Shown: one piece after another, positions 6,491 to 9,049 of the stretch | How the letters are laid out: each line of letters starts with the position of its first letter | Numbering within the stretch: the first letter of the stretch is position 1 | Assembly: GCA_002347185.1 (NCBI GenBank) | Contig: DDXK01000084.1 | Span: 1 to 9,049, forward strand | From: Desulfobulbaceae bacterium UBA2262 | GTDB lineage: Bacteria > Desulfobacterota > Desulfobulbia > Desulfobulbales > Desulfurivibrionaceae | Direction of reading: 5' to 3' | DNA length: 9,049 bases | Notes under the pieces: model-generated | What the model was told of the DNA's origin: nothing | The model's database searches: none | Seen by the model: only the letters and a program-made list of their open reading frames with translations | Made by a program: the position numbers and the translations under genes

Positions 6491-7471
6491 ATGTGGAATT
6501 TTCTTGTCAAGCTCAACAAGCGGCTCGTCGTCGCCATCCCGGCCATGATGGCGGCCGGCTATCTTTTCGGGCTGAGTTCCGGCCCCCAGGCCCAGAAGGT
6601 CCTCAAGGGGCTGATCGTCCCCCTCACCTTTCTCATGGTCTATCCGATGATGGTGACCCTGAACGTCACCCATCTGCGGGAAGGGATCAAAAATGTCCGG
6701 CTGCAGCTCGCCACCCAGTGCATCAACTTCCTGGTCGTCCCCTTTGCCGCCTTTTATCTCGGCCGGCTCTATTTTCCCGAGCAGCCCTATCTGGCCTTGG
6801 GCCTGCTGCTCGCCTCCCTGCTGCCCACCAGCGGCATGACCATCTCCTGGACCGGTTTCGCCAAGGGCAATATGGGGGCGGCCATCAACATGACCGTCAT
6901 TGGTCTGACCCTCGGTTCACTGGCCACCCCCTTCTATGTGCAGTGGCTCATGGGGGCCAGGGTGGAGGTGGATCTGCTCCTGGTGGTCAGGCAGATCCTC
7001 TTCATCGTCTTTTTGCCCATGGCGCTCGGCTACGCGACCAGGCAGGCCTTCCTGAAAAAATATGGGCCGCAGGAGTTCAAGAACACCTGGGCGCCCCGCT
7101 TCCCGTCGCTTTCCACCCTCGGGGTGCTCGGCATCGTCTTTGTGGCCATCGGCCTCAAGGCCAAGGGGATAGCTGAAAACCCGGCCCTGCTCATGGAGCT
7201 CTTCTTGCCCCTGCTGCTGCTCTACGGGTTCAATTTCACCCTGAGTACCCTGGTCGGCAGGTTCTTTTTCGCTCGGGGCGACGCCATCGCCCTCGTCTAT
7301 GGGACGGTGATGCGCAACCTCTCCATCGCCCTGGCTATTGCCGTCAACGCCTTTGGCGGCAAGGGGGCGGATGCGGCGCTGATCATCGCCGTGGCCTATA
7401 TCATTCAAGTGCAGTCCGCGGCCTGGTATGTCCGGTGGACCGACAGGCTGTTCGGCTCGCCGGGGGAATGA
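6491..7471 (+). CDS. Acr3/BASS-fold membrane transporter, substrate unknown
   Basis: 326 residues with about ten hydrophobic segments (roughly 11-28, 37-57, 71-95, 99-122, 128-154, 158-183, 208-228, 234-262, 268-288 and 297-316). This is the layout of the Acr3 arsenite carriers and bile acid:sodium symporters. The segment ending GMTISWTGFAKGN aligns with the Acr3 stretch that normally reads CIAMVxVW; Thr113 stands where Acr3 has its essential Cys. Near the end, IIQVQSA aligns with the Acr3 IEVPV motif, so Gln306 replaces the conserved Glu. RNLSIALAIAV (275-285) matches the helix before it. Loss of both residues argues against arsenite efflux; a small anion, perhaps a sulfur compound, is a guess from the neighbours only. 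The ATG at 6491 is preceded by AAAGGA. It lies 66 bp after the DUF302-like gene on the same strand. Confidence 0.8.
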   Translation: MWNFLVKLNKRLVVAIPAMMAAGYLFGLSSGPQAQKVLKGLIVPLTFLMVYPMMVTLNVTHLREGIKNVRLQLATQCINFLVVPFAAFYLGRLYFPEQPYLALGLLLASLLPTSGMTISWTGFAKGNMGAAINMTVIGLTLGSLATPFYVQWLMGARVEVDLLLVVRQILFIVFLPMALGYATRQAFLKKYGPQEFKNTWAPRFPSLSTLGVLGIVFVAIGLKAKGIAENPALLMELFLPLLLLYGFNFTLSTLVGRFFFARGDAIALVYGTVMRNLSIALAIAVNAFGGKGADAALIIAVAYIIQVQSAAWYVRWTDRLFGSPGE

Positions 7472-7501
7472 GGACTGCGGAAGGAAAAATTGTGGGTGGA
7501 G

Positions 7502-7523
7502 CCGGGGCTGCGCCGTTCCCGGG
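7502..7523 (+). terminator. Possible GC-rich hairpin between the transporter and the NifX-like gene
   Basis: CCGGG (7502-7506) pairs with CCCGG (7518-7522), extendable by a G-T pair, with a loop of about 9 nt. The T-rich stretch (7528-7535) starts about six bases later and is interrupted, so this is at best a weak terminator or a processing hairpin. Confidence 0.25.
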
Positions 7524-7561
7524 ACCATTTCTTTTGTCAAGACAAGCGAGGAGAATAGAAA

Positions 7562-7960
7562 ATGGAAAAGCAACGGATAGCTGTACCCTCCAAGGCACCG
7601 GGCGGACTGGCCGGCGAGCGATCGGAGCATTTCGGCCATTGTGAGCTCTTTACCCTGGTCGATATCGAAAACGGGGCCATCACCGGGGTCGACACCGTGG
7701 CCAATGTGGCGCATGACGCAGGCGGCTGCATGGCGCCGGTGGGCATGCTCAAGGAGCAGGGGGTGGACGCGGTGGTGGTCGCCGGGATGGGGGCGCGTCC
7801 GCTGCAGGGCTTCGGCAGCGTCGGCATCTCCGTCTATTTCGGGGCCAAGCAGGCCTTTGCCAGGGTGGAGGACGCGGTGCGGGCCATGCTGGAGAACAAG
7901 CTGATCCGCATGGATCCGGCGCAGGCCTGCCAGGGGCAGGGCAAATGCCACGGCCACTAA
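7562..7960 (+). CDS. NifX/NifB-type iron-molybdenum cluster-binding domain protein
   Basis: 132 residues, a stand-alone dinitrogenase iron-molybdenum cofactor family domain. The start RIAVPSKAPGGLAGERSEHF leads into FGHCELFTLVDI. The middle has GGCMAPVGMLKEQGVDAVVV followed by AGMGARPLQGF and a GISVYFGA strand, all characteristic of the family. Cys27 and Cys56 are candidate ligands, and the tail CQGQGKCHGH (123-132) adds a Cys/His metal-binding cluster. Small members in non-diazotrophic sulfate reducers include components linked to the orange protein (ORP) Mo-Cu cluster complex, so nitrogen fixation need not be involved. GAGGAG lies eight bases before the ATG at 7562. The gene lies 90 bp after the transporter on the same strand and converges on the DUF134 gene, overlapping its end by a few bases. 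Confidence 0.88.
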   Translation: MEKQRIAVPSKAPGGLAGERSEHFGHCELFTLVDIENGAITGVDTVANVAHDAGGCMAPVGMLKEQGVDAVVVAGMGARPLQGFGSVGISVYFGAKQAFARVEDAVRAMLENKLIRMDPAQACQGQGKCHGH

Positions 7961-8274
7961 TCCGCTTCTGCTGAGTTCGCTTCCTTCCTGGCCCCGGGGC
8001 TGTCGGCGATGACGAGGGCGGCCCCTTCCACCAGAGCCTCGGCCACCTTGCCCCGGGCGGCGGTGAGGATGCGCTGCACCGTCCCCCGCGAGACCCCCAT
8101 GCTGTTTCCTGCCTCTTCCTGCGTCAGGCCCAGTTGGTCGCAGAGGCGCAGCGCCTCGAGCTCGTCCAGGTGCAGTTCTATATGCCGCAGTTCGCTCAAG
8201 GGGATGCGGGTTGGCTTGAAGGCCCGGCCGCAGAGCCTTCCCTGGCAGTGTCGTTCTTTCTTCGGTCGTGGCAA
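7957..8274 (-). CDS. DUF134 (UPF0251) family DNA-binding protein
   Basis: 105 residues. The N-terminus PRPKKERHC is followed by a Cys pair (Cys10, Cys15). The segment HIELHLDELEALRLCDQLGL leads into a sigma-70 region 4-like helix-turn-helix (about 48-73: TQEEAGNSMGVSRGTVQRIL). This is the standard DUF134 arrangement, and a role as transcription regulator is inferred from the helix-turn-helix. The start is TTG at 8274, preceded by GAGGGAGAG about five bases upstream; no ATG or GTG gives the family N-terminus, and homologues begin (M)xRPKK. DUF134 genes are often found beside NifX-like genes, as here, where the two stops interlock tail to tail (TAA at 7958-7960 and TAG at 7959-7957). It is divergent from dsrA, so it may act on its NifX-like neighbour, itself or dsrA. 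Confidence 0.88.
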   Translation of the reverse strand: MPRPKKERHCQGRLCGRAFKPTRIPLSELRHIELHLDELEALRLCDQLGLTQEEAGNSMGVSRGTVQRILTAARGKVAEALVEGAALVIADSPGARKEANSAEAD

Positions 8275-8474
8275 TGGCGCTCTCCCTCAGTATATATTGG
8301 CGCACTCTACAGGAAAAAAGGCGAAAGAGAAACAGCGGAGATGCTTCGGGCAGGGGGGCGAAAATACGGGCCGCCCCTGTCTGGGAGGGGGCAGTCGGCG
8401 CAGGAGTCGATTGTCGGCAAACCCTTCTGCGGCAAGGGGAAGCGGGTGTGTGTGGCGGGAAAAAATCAAGGGGG

Positions 8475-8484
8475 GAAACGTTTC
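8475..8484. promoter_or_regulatory. 10-bp perfect palindrome just upstream of the dsrA -35 box
   Basis: GAAACGTTTC is a perfect palindrome ending eight bases before the TTGACA at 8493. Its position, about 44 to 53 bases before the predicted start point, fits an activator or upstream repressor site. The AAACGTTT core resembles LacI-family operators, but no regulator can be named from this alone. Confidence 0.4.
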
Positions 8485-8492
8485 ATTTTTTG

Positions 8493-8521
8493 TTGACAAA
8501 GAGTTCGCCACTGGATATGGT
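8493..8521 (+). promoter_or_regulatory. dsrA promoter (sigma-70 type)
   Basis: A perfect TTGACA (8493-8498) is followed after 17 bp by TATGGT (8516-8521), 4/6 to TATAAT. Transcription should start near 8528. The preceding T-run (8486-8491) may add strength. The -35 also forms part of the imperfect palindrome TTTGT-TG-ACAAA (8489-8500), so an operator overlapping the -35 is possible. Confidence 0.7.
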
Positions 8522-8527
8522 CGTTTG

Positions 8528-8545
8528 TCTGAATAACTATTCAGA
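8528..8545. promoter_or_regulatory. 18-bp inverted repeat at the predicted dsrA transcription start
   Basis: TCTGAATA and TATTCAGA are perfect 8-bp arms around AC. The repeat begins at the predicted start point, so it could be a repressor site, or form a 5'-terminal RNA stem that affects mRNA stability. The two-base centre makes a tight RNA hairpin less favourable than a protein-binding dyad. Confidence 0.5.
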
Positions 8546-8664
8546 ATTCGTACCAAGGGAAAAACTCGCTCTGTCTCGAAAGACGCTTCAGCAACATCGG
8601 GCGGGATAAAGGGTTCGGGCGAACTGGTTATTTCATTGAGCTCTTATTCAAATTACTTCAAGTC

Positions 8665-8671
8665 AAGGAGG
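8665..8671 (+). promoter_or_regulatory. Consensus ribosome binding site of dsrA
   Basis: AAGGAGG is a full anti-16S match, eight bases before the ATG at 8680. It fixes the start and fits a highly translated respiratory enzyme. Confidence 0.85.
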
Positions 8672-8679
8672 AATTGACA

Positions 8680-9049
8680 ATGCCGAAGCATCCTACGCCT
8701 TTGTTGGATCAACTCGAAAGCGGCCCCTGGCCGAGCTTCGTAACCGATCTTAAGCGTCAGGCAGAGACCAAGCCCGAGTGCTGGGACATCCTGGGTCAGC
8801 TTGAGCTGTCCTTCAAGGACAAGATCACCCATTGGAAACACGGCGGCATCGTCGGCGTTTTCGGTTACGGCGGTGGTATCGTTGGTCGTTATTCCGACGT
8901 TCCCAAGCAGTTTCCCGGTGTTGCCCACTTCCACACCGTGCGTCTGAACCAACCGTCCAGTAAGTTCTACAGCGCCGCCAAGCTGCGCGACATCTGCGAC
9001 CTGTGGGAGAAGTACGGCTCCGGCATGACCAACATGCACGGCTCCACCG
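8680..9049 (+). CDS. dsrA: Dissimilatory sulfite reductase alpha subunit, 5' part only
   Basis: The first 123 codons are present and the gene runs off the right edge. The protein opens MPKHPTPLLDQLESGPWPSF, the conserved DsrA N-terminus. It continues with the family segments HWKHGGIVGVFGYGGGIVGR, FPGVAHFHTVRLNQP and SGMTNMHGST. DsrA and DsrB form the cytoplasmic enzyme that reduces sulfite with siroheme and [4Fe-4S] clusters, working with DsrC and the DsrMKJOP complex, the last step of sulfate respiration. The cluster- and siroheme-binding cysteines lie beyond the window, and dsrB is expected next. The sequence looks like the reductive bacterial type, but the visible part is too short to exclude a sulfur disproportionator. 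It has its own promoter and a long leader, and is divergent from the DUF134 gene. Confidence 0.96.
   Translation, partial: MPKHPTPLLDQLESGPWPSFVTDLKRQAETKPECWDILGQLELSFKDKITHWKHGGIVGVFGYGGGIVGRYSDVPKQFPGVAHFHTVRLNQPSSKFYSAAKLRDICDLWEKYGSGMTNMHGST

Larger units (their letters stand above)
8275..8679. other. 405-bp intergenic region upstream of dsrA, no convincing gene
   Basis: Several frames are open here, but none has a family-like sequence, a good ribosome binding site or the codon pattern of the neighbours. The left half (8320-8475) is G-rich on the + strand with several G-runs and one small hairpin, CCCCT (8374-8378) with AGGGG (8386-8390), which has no T-run after it. The right half holds the dsrA promoter, two palindromes and an untranslated leader of about 150 nt. 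Confidence 0.6.

Noticed and set aside
6491..7471. Arsenite efflux gene call for the transporter
   Set aside because: The fold fits Acr3, but the Cys and Glu needed for arsenite transport are Thr113 and Gln306, and no other ars genes are present.
7562..7960. Nitrogenase cofactor biosynthesis gene (nifX/nifB)
   Set aside because: It is a stand-alone small domain without the radical-SAM part of NifB and without any nif neighbours, so only the domain family is claimed.
6917..8305. 462-codon - strand open frame spanning the transporter end, the NifX-like gene and DUF134
   Set aside because: It overlaps three genes with clear family sequences in other frames, and its own translation is His/Gly/Arg-rich noise.
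8289..8317. TATACT (minus strand, 8294-8289) as -10 of a DUF134 promoter
   Set aside because: The expected start near 8282 would fall inside or after the ribosome binding site of the TTG start, and the -35 position has only a poor TTTTCC match.
8009..8536. Rightward open frames over DUF134 and the dsrA upstream region (8009-8536, 8134-8496, 8268-8609)
   Set aside because: They run through the DUF134 antisense, the dsrA promoter or its start point, lack ribosome binding sites and show no recognisable protein features.

Overview
The window looks like a chromosomal piece from a GC-rich, sulfate-reducing or sulfur-cycling anaerobe of the Desulfobacterota, most likely Desulfobulbales-like. The main evidence is the right edge, where the first 123 residues of DsrA (dissimilatory sulfite reductase alpha subunit) are readable behind a near-ideal promoter and a perfect AAGGAGG ribosome binding site. 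The order-level placement is inference from gene content. No tRNA, rRNA, CRISPR array or insertion sequence was found.

Left part (1-3427): a leftward gene of unknown function runs off the left edge, divergent from a long rightward gene. The rightward gene encodes a type IA DNA topoisomerase-like protein that keeps the fold landmarks and three C-terminal C4 zinc ribbons. It has lost the catalytic tyrosine (Ser at that position), the Arg beside it, the third TOPRIM acidic residue and other active-site motifs. Between the two genes sits a perfect 12-bp palindrome among overlapping promoter-like boxes.

Middle part (3473-5778): a leftward two-gene unit encodes an FAD/NAD(P)H-dependent CoA-disulfide or polysulfide reductase with a C-terminal rhodanese domain. 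Its end overlaps the GTG start of a small exported single-HKD phospholipase D/Nuc-type protein.

Right part (5854-7960): a divergent promoter region has both TTGACA -35 boxes embedded in the arms of a perfect 12-bp inverted repeat. It separates the reductase unit from a rightward series: a DUF302-like protein, a ten-helix Acr3/BASS-fold transporter lacking the two residues typical of arsenite carriers, and a small NifX/NifB-like cluster-binding protein. The last overlaps tail to tail by 3-4 bases with a DUF134 DNA-binding protein that starts at TTG.

The 405 bases before dsrA hold no convincing gene. They contain a strong promoter, two palindromes and a leader of about 150 nt. A reasonable overall reading is a sulfur-metabolism neighbourhood (rhodanese-fused reductase, DUF302 protein, transporter, cluster-binding protein, DsrA) beside an unrelated nucleic-acid-binding gene. 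Shared function across the region is inference from proximity.
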